Below, piece after piece: positions 1 to 11,286 of a DNA stretch of 64,000 bases. The notes beneath the pieces are model-generated. The model was given only the letters and a program-made list of their open reading frames with translations. It was not told the DNA's origin and ran no database searches. How positions within the stretch are numbered: position 1 is the first letter of the stretch; every line of letters begins with the position of its first letter. This stretch comes from Siphonodentalium dalli. Its lineage: Eukaryota; Mollusca; Scaphopoda; Gadilida; Siphonodentaliidae. The stretch spans positions 230,638,944 through 230,702,943 of the forward strand of contig CP136061.1 in assembly GCA_032622095.1 (NCBI GenBank), read 5' to 3'. The position numbers were made by a program, and so were the translations under genes.

Positions 1-863
1 CCTAATAATATTCGATTTTGTCCCAGAAAGACGAATTGGTGTCATATAAAATACAATTTTGAACACGATGTTTGGGTCCTAGACTAAATATAAACAACCA
101 TTTGCAAGACATGGAACTGTAAGAGCGTTCCGTGTTAGTCTATTTCCTGATAATTATGGTAGAAACAAAGAGCGTTTGCTTAACTTCTGTGGGAAAAATT
201 AATAACAGCTGGAAATGGCTGTGGCAACGGCAAGTATTTTTCAGAGCACACGAAGTCGGTATATCATTATTTCATGCATGTGTCCATATATCTTGTACAT
301 CCTTTCAAGTTAATAATATGGTTAAACTACTTAAATATTAGTAACATCGAACAGAGTATATGAAAACATTATTCCAGCGCATATGAAATCCGTTCAATTT
401 TAAAGATCAAGAAAAAATTATCCCCATCCACATAATAAATTATTGTTCAAAGATTGACCAGTTAGCTGTGGATTTAAGTAAACCCCACCGAAACACAGAC
501 ATGATTTCTCAACAAAAAATTTGATATGTCTTGATTAATAACCACATCAATATTGTTCGATGAAATGTGAAAGGTAGGGTCAAAGCCGATGGTATTACTG
601 TCATACATATTGAGTGGAAAGTAACTCAATTGCATTCTATTATGCATCAAAGTGCATTATCCATGTGCACCAATTGACCAACCACCTGCCAACTCGGTCA
701 ATGTCTCATCTAGATACAGTTTGAAACTGTTCTGTAAGCTTCCTCATTATATATTCAAGTTGATTATATTAATATATCACCAATTAATAATATTTATATG
801 ACCATGAATCATTGCTTAATATCATTATTAATGACCTAAATAGCAACGTGTGATTTCCCACTG
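1..863. other. AT-rich DNA, no gene seen
   Basis: No reading frame here combines length, splice signals and recognisable motifs. I see no tandem repeat or terminal-inverted-repeat element. It is probably intergenic, or intron of the minus-strand PAN-like gene whose first exon lies at 2968-3312 and which would continue toward lower coordinates. Confidence 0.5.
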
Positions 864-1269
864 ATGACGTTAGCATGTAGACAAAAGATGATGGTAATAT
901 TGTTTTTTTTAAGTTTGGAAGCCGTGTTGACTGGTGTCTTTGAATTTGTATTATTACTAAGGCAATATAAATTTAAAGCCCGCAATCTTAGAAAACGCAG
1001 ACCACATCCCGAAACAATCGAATTTAAAATGCAATTCACTGTCACTAATACAGTAAATTATGTCTTCAATCCGGTACCTACAAACACTTTGGAACCAACA
1101 TGTGGATGATACGAACTACTCGTGTCAGGTTTGAACACTGAACTACTAGTAATTGCGTTGGTGTGTGAGTGTGAATGAAGAATATAACCCTTAGGTATTT
1201 CAAGGAACCCTGTTATCAACATGATGTTACTGTTCATTTCCATCGTATAGTACCCTCGCATTTTAGTGA

Positions 1270-1578
1270 ATTCAGTCATACTGGTGTAAAGTGCTAATAC
1301 ATCAAGAGTGCCAACATGACCTTGCGCAGAAATGCATTGCGCATTTAATGTTACAAGATACTAGTATGTGGAAATTAAGTGACGGAGATATCCCGACAGT
1401 CACAGTTCAAAGACTGGGACATAAGATGATAAACTCCACAACTAGTTTTCGTAAAAGCGTGGCAACTGTTTACTGTGATGTGGTGTCTGATATAAAAAGA
1501 AGAGAGTTATATTCCAGACATTCATTGAAACAAACTGAATTTTCCTTCGAAACTGATACGGTTGCTAGTTCATAACTG
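1270..1578 (+). CDS. unrecognised ORF, possible terminal exon
   Basis: An open frame runs from a possible acceptor (attcag, ending about 1275) to the stop after 1575. It encodes about 100 residues: a Cys-containing N-terminal part (WCKVLIHQEC, then C at AQKC) and a polar basic Ser/Thr-rich tail. No family is recognised and no transmembrane segment is present in this frame. A second + strand frame just upstream (912-1112) has a hydrophobic stretch followed by a basic run, in a different phase. The two could be exons of one gene, but no upstream exons were found. The minus strand over 1058-1279 is also open, so the coding strand is uncertain. Confidence 0.2.
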
Positions 1579-2402
1579 AACAACCGGACATTGATATTTC
1601 TGGACATTGTGCAGTATTCGAGTACGGTAAATGGAAAGAGTAATATGGTGGCTAATCATTGTGTCATTGATTCATTATTTTAACAGTTGTATTAAATGGT
1701 ATGTACCTACATAAATTAACAATTTACTATTAGGGAATTAAGTGTCGTTAGGTCTCATCCATAAACAGTAGCATATACATGTCACACACTAATACATGTA
1801 TCTGTTTGAAGTTGAATTTACAAAATTCCATTGAAATTAGTAGGGGTAGTTTTTCAGTTTGCACAGAACAAGATAATTCTTGGGTTCAGTTGTTAATACA
1901 TGCACATACTGTTGTCGAGGGTGCTATGGTCTGGCTGCTAACTGATAAACGAACGCAGCGCGAAAATTAAATGCTTTGAAACAAACTGGGCAAGGGAATG
2001 GCCGTTCCACGGTTAGCCCTTTGTTGCAAATTCTTTAACGGGCAGATCGTAATAAAATTCACGGTCAAATCGGTCTGGATTATGCCGGCTAATTGTCCGT
2101 GAAATTAACGGCACTGTTCGAACAGTGTACATGTAGGTTATAGTCCCGTTTATTTTCCTACATTCTTTCAGCGGAACAACAGTAACAGCTATGCTATATT
2201 AAAAGCTGTATATTTGGTTGTTGTAAGCGGAGCACTAAAGCCTGAAACCGTATTATAGAAACCGTATTATTAGGTCTCACAAGAAACAGAACTGACGAAA
2301 AGCGTCACAGTCGTCGGTTAGTATGAAATGTATGCTACCACTTGCTTTATTGTGAACCGATACTACATAAGCCAAAGTGATTTTTTCCAATAGATTGATT
2401 GA

Positions 2403-2802
2403 TTAACCCTTTACCCAACAAACCGGCCAAAACCGGCCAAATAAAGCTTCAACAGCCTAAAATATCTTCGGTCTGTCTCAATAGAACCATACAAATATGG
2501 ATATCATTGGAACCGGCTCATTGACCACATTGTGATGGTTATAGTTATGCCCTGTGCCAATGCATTCTCTTATATATGCGAGTCGACCATAGGTCGCCTC
2601 GCATATATAAGAGAATGCATTGGCCTAAAAAAAATCTTTTTTTAACACTTTTTACCATTTTTTCGTACATTCTTTAACAATTTTATAATTTGTAATGTGT
2701 TAAGCCAATGCATTCTCTTATATATGCGAGGCGACCTATGGTCGACTCGCATATATAAGAGAATGCATTGGCACAGGGCCCTTCTGTTGTGTAAAGGGTT
2801 AA
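2403..2802. mobile_element. TTAA-flanked MITE, piggyBac-like, with internal palindromes
   Basis: The element is bounded by TTAA at 2403-2406 and 2799-2802. Just inside lie inverted termini, CCCTTTACCCAACA on the left and TGTTGTGTAAAGGG on the right (one mismatch over 14). A CCCTTT-type terminus with TTAA duplication is the known signature of piggyBac-superfamily DNA transposons. There is no coding capacity, so it is a non-autonomous derivative of about 390 bp. Its interior holds two 69-bp palindromes. A diverged relative of the palindrome module lies at 27168-27345. Confidence 0.75.
2556..2772. repeat. pair of 69-bp palindromes in inverted orientation
   Basis: Bases 2556-2624 and 2704-2772 each form a near-perfect palindrome that starts GCCAATGCATTCTC and ends GAGAATGCATTGGC. 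Their centres (GTCGACCATAGGTCGCC and GGCGACCTATGGTCGAC) are reverse complements, so the whole segment can fold either as two hairpins or as one long one. A T-rich spacer of about 79 bases separates them. Confidence 0.85.
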
Positions 2803-2967
2803 GGGTTTAAATTTTAATGGCCGCTAGGCCATATCTCGTCCATTCCCAATTGAACTAGTAACATATATATGTTCATATTTAAAATATCAAAATAAAGGAG
2901 AAAGCAAAGAATGTGAGCAACGTGATGCATGGTTTGAGCATCATTCAATATTCCAATGTTGACTTAC

Positions 2968-3312
2968 CATTATGAATATATCCGTTTTTCTAGAGACACT
3001 AACATCGACGCCGCAGCTTGCATTTCTGAAGAGCATGCACGCACGCGTTTCGACGTTAAATCTCACGAGATCACATGCAGAGTTGCTGTTGCCAAGGTTT
3101 TTACATCGTAAAATGTTCGAGACTTTTGTCTCGGTTATTTCTTCAACACGCTCGGTTACGGACTGACCAGAGATGACGTTTGGTATATTATTAGCAGTTG
3201 CCAATACAGCGAAGGAACTCAGTGAGAAAATTACAAATGTATCCACTACAATATATATTACTGTCATCTTTCTCAACACAATATGATGTTTATCACCACA
3301 AGATAATATCAT
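2968..3312 (-). CDS. first exon of a secreted or membrane PAN/apple-like protein (partial)
   Basis: The minus-strand exon begins at ATG 3312 (or more likely ATG 3267, which puts a hydrophobic signal segment right at the N-terminus: MTVIYIVVDTFVIFSLSSFA) and ends at 2968 with a good donor (ATG|GTAAGT), phase 0. After the signal comes a spacer rich in Val, Glu and Thr, then a cysteine-patterned block (RCKNLGNSNSACDLVRFNV, TRACMLF, NASCGVDV). This resembles the C-x(n)-C...F/Y...C-x-L core of PAN/apple domains, protein- or carbohydrate-binding modules of extracellular proteins. The family call is inferred from spacing only. Later exons would lie at lower coordinates; none was identified, so the gene is partial. 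A possible + strand gene starts 183 bp away at 3495, suggesting a shared promoter region. Confidence 0.45.
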
Positions 3313-3494
3313 CGGACAATAACGCGGTAAGAGTTGTCAGAAAATTGCAGTTAGTGTGCCAATAGCAAGAAGGTCGTCTAATCAATGCGCACGGGTGTGA
3401 TCGTAGCACCTCATCCGCTGTTTCATATTCTTAAACAATCGATCAGAAGATGCTTCTTTATCAGTCTTAATGGAGCGTCGGTCGCCCACTAATC

Positions 3495-4042
3495 ATGGTA
3501 CAATGCAGCATACGTCGTCCAGCAATATCGCGACAATTTGTGGTGGTGCTTATCGCAATAGCTTGTGAGTTTTTTCACATTATTCGGTGTTATCGGTCGT
3601 GAACCAAAATGTTATTGAATTAGATAAATCAAAGTCGAAATATGGGCGTAACTCGTGCACAAATCATTGGACAGAACCCATATTCAAATTTGGCCTGTTT
3701 TCTCGGCGGCGGAGAAACAAAAAATACAATGTACCAACTTCGATTCCAATAAAATAATCCAAACTAGATTTAACGCTAAAATGTTAACAAACGATCAAAC
3801 TGGCGGACGGCCAAACTGATAACAAAATAGTTTTTTTTATAAATTCGGTGATAAATGGACACAATTTTGCAGTTTTCAGAGAGGTGGCGAATCGCACAGT
3901 TATACTTTTTCCTAGTACACTGTTAGAAAACACTGTCGGTTCAACATTATCGGACCGTAGTAATCCGACGGTCCCATACCGTTTCATCAGTTGTACGGTG
4001 AACCATCTTTGTGTTATGTGCCCTGAAAATGGTTTAAGTTAA
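3495..4042 (+). CDS. candidate two-exon small secreted/membrane protein, unknown family
   Basis: A possible first exon at 3495-3564 starts with ATG, encodes a basic N-terminus followed by a hydrophobic segment (QFVVVLIAIA), and ends at a GTGAGT donor in phase 1. A possible second exon at 3873-4042 follows the acceptor tract acaattttgcag, is also in phase 1, and reaches TAA at 4040-4042. Together they give 79 residues with three cysteines near the end (SCTVNHLCVMC). The phase match and signal-like N-terminus support a gene, but no family is recognised and both exons are short, so chance is a real alternative. It would be divergent from the PAN-like gene on the other strand. Confidence 0.25.
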
Positions 4043-5237
4043 AAAGTTTCGTGATTCAAAGTTCATGACGTCAAAATTCAATAGTATATTTATCGGTGAC
4101 CAAATTATATACAGTATGACCGAATCTGACTCTGCTGATATTTATTATGTATTATTAATTATTTAATTGCATTCAGTACAGTGCAATTCATTCTGTGCAA
4201 TGCGGATCCGTCTGATCTTGAGTCCGTAATTATATTACGTCCCGGTGTCTTTATTACTCACGAATATTCTTTTGTCGAATTGCCTGTTTCATCGAGGGTT
4301 GTCTACAAACTATTGTTTTTTTTGGGGGGGGGGGGGATGCGACCTATACAATTGTGAAGCGATGTTAAGACGGTCTGATTTCGGTTCCTTTGTGAATCGG
4401 GCAAGTTCTAAATGTCCGGAAACCAGCTTAATCATTAATATTTTCCAATGAATTGTGACAACTGGGTTGTCTTCGAGCTGCCTCTTCGAGCTGTCGGCTA
4501 TGACTTGTCTTCATTCGTCTCACTGCTCATGTTGAAATTGACAGTGCTGTGACTATCAAAACACTGACACATTTACTGACACTGGAGGATACAGGTACAA
4601 TTAACAAGAGCTTCGATGTCAACCACTGGTGACAATAATATCAACAACAACAGCAGCTATTAGAATATTGACAGTGTTGATTATAACTTGAACTGTTCAA
4701 TCCAGTTGACAGTGTTCTGATTGTTTCAAAGCACATACATGTACATTTACACGAGAGGATATACTGTACGCACCAGAGTAATTCACAAGAGCTTCAATGT
4801 CAACAACAACAACGCCGTAAACAATGAACTGACGCCGCGCAGTGGCGGATGATCACATATCTACAATTCCAACTTACAAGTACACCTTTACAATTACACG
4901 GACCAATTCATCCCGTGTTCATCAATTTTCATTGAAACGTGTGGATATGAGACATTGTCGTCATTCGCCATGTTATCGCCAAGTTATTACGGACCGGGAG
5001 TGTACTATTGGTTGGATGTTCTTATCAAACTATCTTTGACTGACTCACTGATATGGGTACCACATGTATGTGTCGTGATACCAGGATACACAGTTTTATG
5101 CATCATGTTGTCAAATTTCATCGAAAAATGTGCGACTATATGAGAAAATTGGTCATCGCGCACAGTTATTACGGGATCTGTTGTTGTCTTGAAGGTTTCA
5201 ATCCCAAATAGCTGTTATTGATATACAGTACCAGCCA
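4043..5237. other. no gene seen; poly-G tract
   Basis: Only short incidental frames are present. A T-run followed by about ten G sits at roughly 4317-4336. Sub-sequences such as acaagagcttc(g/a)atgtcaac recur (about 4605 and 4787), suggesting an old tandem or dispersed repeat. Confidence 0.4.
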
Positions 5238-5668
5238 AAGAAGTGTTATACTAAGCGCGCTATTTTCGCGCCCAATATCGAATTAATATTGCAAGTGGAA
5301 ATGCTTATAAGCGCGCCGATTGCGATATTATTGCAATATTTTGCGCTTAATATCGCAATATTTCGCGCTTAATAATGCGACATCCTGCGCTCAAAAGTGT
5401 GACGTCCTGCGCTCAAAATTGTGACATTTATTTCAAATTATCGCTTCTATATTTTGTATTGCATAAATAGGGACAATGTTTTAGATTTGTATACAATTAT
5501 AGTTGTAAATGCTATATGTACACTATATCTACACTATATGCACAGTATTTATCTAATATTAATATAACACCATCGGGTCTCTATGAATTTAGCGCGCTTA
5601 ATATCGCAATATTTTGCGTTCAATATCGCAATTATAAGTGCGACATAATTTTGGTATTGCGCTATATC

Positions 5669-7300
5669 CAGGGTTCGCGCTGGCCCAAAATGTCCAGGTG
5701 CCAACAATGTTGCCATTTGCATTATTTTTAGAGTCACTTTATACTTTCTGTTGCCACTTTCTTTCCGACCAATATTTTTTGGAGCCACTTTTGAAAAAAA
5801 ACACAAACAAGCAAATTACCTATTATATGTATATATTATTTTATCAATGATGTGCAACAATTAACAAGAAATACAAAGTAATCATAACAGTTCAGAGAAA
5901 CAACATTACAACACTAATAGTAATATATATATATCAATTGTTGAAAATTCTTCGTGATTTCATTTCTGACCATTTATGAAATGCCTTGCCAAAGTCAAAT
6001 TCTGACATTAAAGGTCCTTCAATGGCAATTTTCATAAGAACATTTAAGTCAGGCACTGACAGCTATTTCTCAATCTCGTCTTAATCATGTTCTGATACGA
6101 GAACGCCCTCTCACAATCAACTGTGGAGACCGGAACACAATAAAGTGTTTCCGCGAAACCTGCCACTACACTATATGTGTCACTTTGTCAAAATTAATAT
6201 CGAAGATTTTCGGACTATCCGAGAAGTTCCGATTAACAATATTGATGAACATAAATGGTAGAGTTACATCCCATTTTAAACAATCGGATATCCTCGGCAA
6301 TTTCCGGCAATGCCGTACTTGTGACGTTTCGAATACAATTGGTGTGAAAATGACAGAAATGAATGATAAAGTTACTCCCCGTTGTACATAGCGTGATATT
6401 TAAATATAATTATAAACATAGTATACATAACTTTGGTTAGCTCGTGTTTCAGAATAAGATCTTTCTTCAGGATACTACAACCAGTTACGAACATGCTGTT
6501 AACATTCGCAGCGCGGCATGTAGAACAGAACATAACATTTTTGTCTCAATCGAATGATAGCCATTCGCGAGATATTTTCCACTCATTTCGGAATTTTCGT
6601 TTTGGCGAACTTGCAACTTTTTGTGGCGTTCTCGTGACATTTGACACTAATATGATGCTCGGTTTAGGTGGTGTAGCACACGTCGATGTTAAATCAACCA
6701 CTGTGTTTGGACTATCGGTATTATCTGAATGTCCGAAGAAATCAGTAACTTTCTTCATTTTAGGAGTATGTTGCGTGTCTGATGCATTGTTGCTAAAATC
6801 TAACTTGCGCTTACGATTCATATTTGTTGTATGTCACAGTTTGTGAAAACTTAGTTACGAATGTCATATTTATGGTAATTTATCTAACACCTACTATCAA
6901 TACACAGCATCCTCACGATGTAGACTCAAGGAAGCCCTTTGTTTGGCTAATGTTTGTCAAATTTGAGTCAATAGCCGTACTTAGTTTTATTATCGAGTAG
7001 AAATTCGAAACCCTTTCACCACAGCGATAAAATAAGTCGATCTGACATAAGCCGCGAATCTATTATAAGCTTTTAATTAGGACCCAATTAGCTATGCCGC
7101 GACCGGATATCAATGTGTGTTTTGTTTCCGACCGATTGACTGTAAGCTTAATATTTTTTTTATTATATGCCCGATGGGTACAAATTGCCAAATGTCAAAA
7201 AGCTAGGTGCCACTTTTTGTTGCCAATCGGGATTATTTTGGAGCCATTTAATTGTTTTTGTAGCAATTTGCTAATTTGGCAATAGGCAGCGCGAACCCTG
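5669..7300 (-). mobile_element. hAT-superfamily DNA transposon, internally deleted
   Basis: The ends are CAGGGTTCGCGCTG at 5669-5682 and its exact reverse complement at 7287-7300. They are flanked by an identical 8-bp target duplication GCTATATC (5661-5668 and 7301-7308), the diagnostic hAT insertion footprint. Subterminal TTGCCAA/TTGGCAA motifs recur near the right end. Inside, the minus strand carries remnants of a transposase (5934-6821). At 1632 bp it is about half the length of autonomous relatives, and the transposase core is missing. Confidence 0.88.
5934..6821 (-). pseudogene. hAT transposase remnant (DUF4371/ZNF862-like)
   Basis: The N-terminal part (6821 down to about 6420) starts MNRKRKLDFS and has a Lys/Thr-rich region ending KRKFRNEWK. 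After an in-frame TGA near 6546 comes a zinc-finger-like block (VMFCSTCRAANVN, then LKKDLILKHE). This order matches the TTF/BED-like N-terminus of DUF4371-type hAT proteins. At the other end, about 6180 to 5934, the hAT dimerisation region is readable: VPVSTVDCERAFSYQN, IKTRLRN, then after a one-base shift LNVLMKIAIEGP and KAFHKWSEMKSRR, ending at TGA. The RNase-H-fold core normally between these parts is absent. Function is lost by deletion, a nonsense codon and at least one frameshift. Confidence 0.78.
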
Positions 7301-7376
7301 GCTATATCGCGCCTTTTTCGAAATTATGCGGGCTGAATATCGCAATAAAGGTGCGCCTCAATATACCACTTCTTCT

Positions 7377-9960
7377 AGTCCATGCGCTTGGTGCATGCAA
7401 TTGTAAGAATTGCACAAATTATGATAAAAGCATGAAACTTTGCACATATGTTCCTTGGACCTTACTGATAATTTTCAGATATAGACCCCATCGAGATTTG
7501 GACCTGCTTAGCATTGGTTGCTAGGCAACTACTCGGTAGTATAACATGTTCATATAAGGATGTATTTCATTCAACTTTAGTTGTGGTGAATTACACATCT
7601 GAGGTCTAGTTGTGACACAATAAGATGAAATACAAAGGCTTGTGACCTTTATTCCTATCATATTGTCCATAACAACCGTTGCTATACAGATACACATCGA
7701 TAGAATACTCTTTGGCACTCTTCTCGTGACATTATGGAACCAGCATTGATAGTCTGAAATACATTAGAATATGCTAATACATCACATAGTGTATATTGTA
7801 TAGAGATGGATAGTTTCAATGGATGGAAGGTGTCATTGCGAACGTTCTTAAATACCTACCCGCATTTGTTTTTATTTCAAAGGCATCGATAATCATAACG
7901 CGAAATGTTTGATGAAAATAGTGTAGTCATAACCTGGATAGAATAGGGTTATTACAAATTATAATCAGAGATGTCCAAACTAATTGACAATATTGGTCTT
8001 CCATACTATAGAAGTCATGACTTTTTAGAGTTTTTGGAGTGGGGAAAGTTTGAATAATAGAAGAAAATAATGCAAGGTAAGTTGGTTAATATATTTATTC
8101 CTTGGGTCAGGTATGAAAATTAGGCGATTCCTTAAAAATCGAGGGAGTAAGTCTATCATGATTTTTGAGTGCTCCATATTTTGTTTTCTATATTAAGCAT
8201 GACAAGCATTCTCAATTTTGGTCAGCAGAGACTCCAGACAAGATGGCGTCCAACATGGCCGCTGTTTTTTCTCAGACTGGTCGCTAAATCAGTTTGATAT
8301 ATAGTGAGAAAATATTGTCATATGTATGCAAATGTATACATTTTCTGAAGCTAAAATACAATGCCTCTTTTTATTAGACATGGATCATCAATTATATGTC
8401 ATCAAAATGAATTTGCTAAACATTATGGGCAGAGCTAAGTGTTATACATCATTAGAAAGACGATGATATACACGTTCTAACTGGGCAGGATGTCAATTCC
8501 GAATGACCTTGAACGGTCACATGAACGTCAAGTTCTAACTGTGGATTTCGACACTATCTGCATGTATAAAGATATGGTATATGGCTCGATGCATTGTTTG
8601 CATCAGGGCGAGGATATTTTCTTTGCATTTTATAGCAGTAGGCGTCATTTTATCAGTTGGGTATGTTTGGGGGAGAGGGGCGTGTCTGGCAGCTATTGTT
8701 TTAAATCACGCGAATTTTGAAGGAATGATTGGTATTAAGTTATCAATAACACAATTTGAATGTCAATAAAATGTTGCGCAAACTTGCCAGTGTGTGAACG
8801 TACCGTAATGAATCACATTACTCAGTTCCCATTCTAGAGTTATGTACCATACGAAGACTTGAACAGTTAAATATTCTGACCATGTCGTACATAAGACACA
8901 GGTGAGATATGCGATAGAAACAAGGACGAATATTTTAGTTAGTGAGTAGTGGAGCCCCTGGCACCACCAGTCAGAAGAGATAGTCAACGCTGACTCACTA
9001 AACCAGTTTCCCTTATACATTATGTAAAATTATACTGTTAGAGGACGCTGGCTCTCTTGTGCCTCTATATCCACCTCTGTATTGTCGATTCCCTCACCGT
9101 ATTCAGCAGTAGCATTACGACATTTAGTAAGGGTCGTAATTAGGGCCATGCGAGTAGATTCGATTCGGAGTTCATCATATTTTTGGTGACAGGTGCATTT
9201 CCGTGCTTTCTACAAACAACAATGCTCTTACCAGAAAAGAAAATTCACTATAATAACGTAGTAAACGACTTAAACGTACCAACGTGCCGTTACGTCCGAT
9301 GACAGGACATGCAATGTTATTGCCAAATAATTTAATCAACAGCTGTCAATCCACAGAATACTATAAAACCATTGGTTGTCACACATTTAGCCATTATCGT
9401 TATTTCTCGATAACCTACATTTCTTGATAATTCTGCTATTGAAATGACAGCAGTCATAGCAGCATCATATGGCATATGGCCACGCCTACATGTATATACC
9501 CCATGCCTAAAATGTTCATGGACACTATTCGATACTTTTTGCGATATAAAGGGGGAGTTTGATGCTGCATACAAATTCATTCCGGTAGTACGGCTCTGCC
9601 ATTACATTTACTGCCAATTACTGCTAAATCAGTATTTAGGTGCATACGTACCTAAAAAATAAAAAAAAAGACTTGATCTAGCTACCATTTGCAACAATAT
9701 TTCTGGAACACATGCTGCAAGAGTGGATCGATCAGTTGATCAATGCATGTGCACTATTCACTAAAGTCTAGCCAATCAAAAGTGACGAATTCATGACACC
9801 ACTTGATCACTGGTAATTGGATGTTTAATTGACAGCGTTCATATCAATTTCAACTTTGGTGTGCGTCTTTTCGACGGCAATAATCTCAAAGTTTTACGCT
9901 TCTTTTATACTTATAACTTCTGATTATCGTGGTTCTCTTGTGAAATTCCGGATTAAATTA
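7377..9960. other. no gene seen
   Basis: AT-rich sequence with only incidental short frames on both strands (the longest under 90 codons, none with recognisable motifs or convincing splice pairs). No clear tandem array or terminal inverted repeats were found. Confidence 0.45.
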
Positions 9961-10117
9961 TAAGAAATGACTCTTGTTTCGATTAAGGTTATGAGTTATA
10001 ACCAAAAAGTTTGAAGATAAATTTACTATAACGGCGCTACGCACATTATATAATTTATCTTCAAACTTTTGGTTTATATTACTGCATAACCTTAATCGAA
10101 ACAAGAATTATTTCTTA
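9961..10117. mobile_element. foldback MITE, 157 bp
   Basis: Two arms of about 65 bases are inverted copies: the left begins TAAGAAATGACTCTTG and contains AACCAAAAAGTTTGAAGATAA; the right contains TTATCTTCAAACTTTTGGTT and ends CAAGAATTATTTCTTA. The short centre (about 10025-10050) contains CGGCGCTACG. The outermost TA at each end could be a TA target duplication as used by Tc1/mariner elements, but that is inference. Confidence 0.75.
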
Positions 10118-10133
10118 ACGAATCTATAACTGA

Positions 10134-10511
10134 TTGACCCAAATCTGTAAGAATTACATAAGTGAACAACAAAATTGCCATGCAGGGATGTGTGCTAGTG
10201 TCGTTCCAGGAATCATGGAATTACATAACACACATGTATTCCAGATTTTAGATCTTTGTTTGATTTGCGTAACTGCGAGTTTGAATCTAAGTCCTGAGTC
10301 TTTTTGTAAACATTGTCCCTCAGTTCAAGCGACAGACAAAACAATCATCGCAAGTGCACATGTAGCGAAAAATACTGCACTATTCAACGAAATGAAACAA
10401 GTATCACACGATAGTGACGATACGCTTGTCCATATTTACGTTGACATTGGTTCTCTCATGCATGTATTTATATCTGTACTCAACGATTGCTTAGGCACAG
10501 AACATGCATAG
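10134..10511 (+). CDS. unrecognised 125-codon ORF
   Basis: An uninterrupted frame of 125 codons starts MTQICKNYISEQQ and ends NDCLGTEHA. It contains seven cysteines and two moderately hydrophobic stretches, one of them HVFQILDLCLICVTASL. No family is recognised. It sits directly after a foldback element and before degenerate GATTCGA-rich sequence. It may be a single exon, a small gene or chance. Confidence 0.2.
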   Translation: MTQICKNYISEQQNCHAGMCASVVPGIMELHNTHVFQILDLCLICVTASLNLSPESFCKHCPSVQATDKTIIASAHVAKNTALFNEMKQVSHDSDDTLVHIYVDIGSLMHVFISVLNDCLGTEHA

Positions 10512-10619
10512 AGGTGTGTAGATAAACACACAACCTGCACATATTGCGCTACATCGACGATCACCACTGGCAGGCAGTTTTTGCCAGGCAAGTTTAGGTG
10601 TTTCATTGAAGATCTATGT

Positions 10620-10715
10620 ATTTGAACTCGATTGGCTCAGTAACAATGATTCGATTCGAGATTCAATTCGATTTCGAATTGTTTGCCTGATTCGATTCGA
10701 GATTCGATTCTAAAT
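10620..10715. repeat. short GATTCGA-rich imperfect tandem tract
   Basis: GATTCGATTCGAGATTCAAT-like units are repeated between about 10630 and 10710 with small variations. Looks like a degenerate low-complexity tract. Confidence 0.5.
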
Positions 10716-10769
10716 GACAACACCCGATTCACAGGGCCCTAGTACTAATCACTTGTGAATCCGTCAGTC

Positions 10770-10915
10770 CGATTTTTGTTTTATACAGTATTTTAGCTTT
10801 ACATATTGTTCAATGTTCATGCCAGTATGCATACACAATCTTCTTGAATTGGTTTGACGTCTCGCTGTATACCACTTCTTCTGAAAGATTGTTCCATGGG
10901 CCCACAACTCTGTTG
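10770..10915 (-). pseudogene. 3' end remnant of a LINE ORF2
   Basis: On the minus strand a frame reads NRVVGPWNNLSEEVVYSE, then SNQFKKIVYAYW and a stop. This is the characteristic carboxy-terminal tail of CR1/Jockey-group LINE ORF2 proteins (NRVVxLWNxLPEEVVxAxSxNxFKxxLDxxW), which follows the reverse transcriptase. The upstream RT is absent, so this is a 5'-truncated insertion of the usual kind. The GC-rich stretch at 10920-11110 next to it is unassigned. Confidence 0.5.
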
Positions 10916-11286
10916 CCGAAGGACCCCGTGTGGGCCCGGGATAGAATAGGCCTACCGCCCCACTGCGAGGGGTAAGAATCCCATAATGCGGCACCCTATT
11001 TGCGGTGGGTGCAACCCGTGAGGTGTGGTGCATGAGTCCTGGTGGTATTAGGGCGGGCGTATCGCGTGAGGCATCGACCTGCGGATACGGCTTAGCGCAT
11101 GGTCCACTTCGGTCCTACATCTTTTCAAGACGGGTGGTTGAGTCGATCGGCTCAATCTATCGGCAAATCACGCCTCTGAAAGTGATTCAGATTCAATTCA
11201 TGTTATCACACCTATCGTTCGTCTGCTGTTTGAAGTAGTGTTTTTGTTGTTTCAAGTATGGTTTTTCTGTTATCATCTCACTCTCT

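Larger units (their letters stand above)
5238..7376. mobile_element. older inverted-repeat element interrupted by hAT element
   Basis: The outer termini are inverted: AAGAAGTGTTATACTAAGCG at 5238 and, read on the other strand from 7376, AGAAGAAGTGGTATATTGAG. Between these ends and the inserted hAT copy lie many internal motifs of the type GCGCTTAATATCGCAATATT. Removing the hAT insert leaves an original element of about 500 bp. No coding capacity is seen in the outer element. The superfamily is not assigned. Confidence 0.55.

Noticed and set aside
6433-6846. 137-codon + strand ORF
   Set aside because: It is the antisense of the hAT transposase remnant, whose minus-strand motifs (zinc-finger block, DCERAFS, IAIEGP) explain the conservation of open frames.
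10920-11120. GC-rich segment as tRNA or rRNA gene
   Set aside because: No cloverleaf with A and B box spacing and no rRNA core sequence could be recognised.
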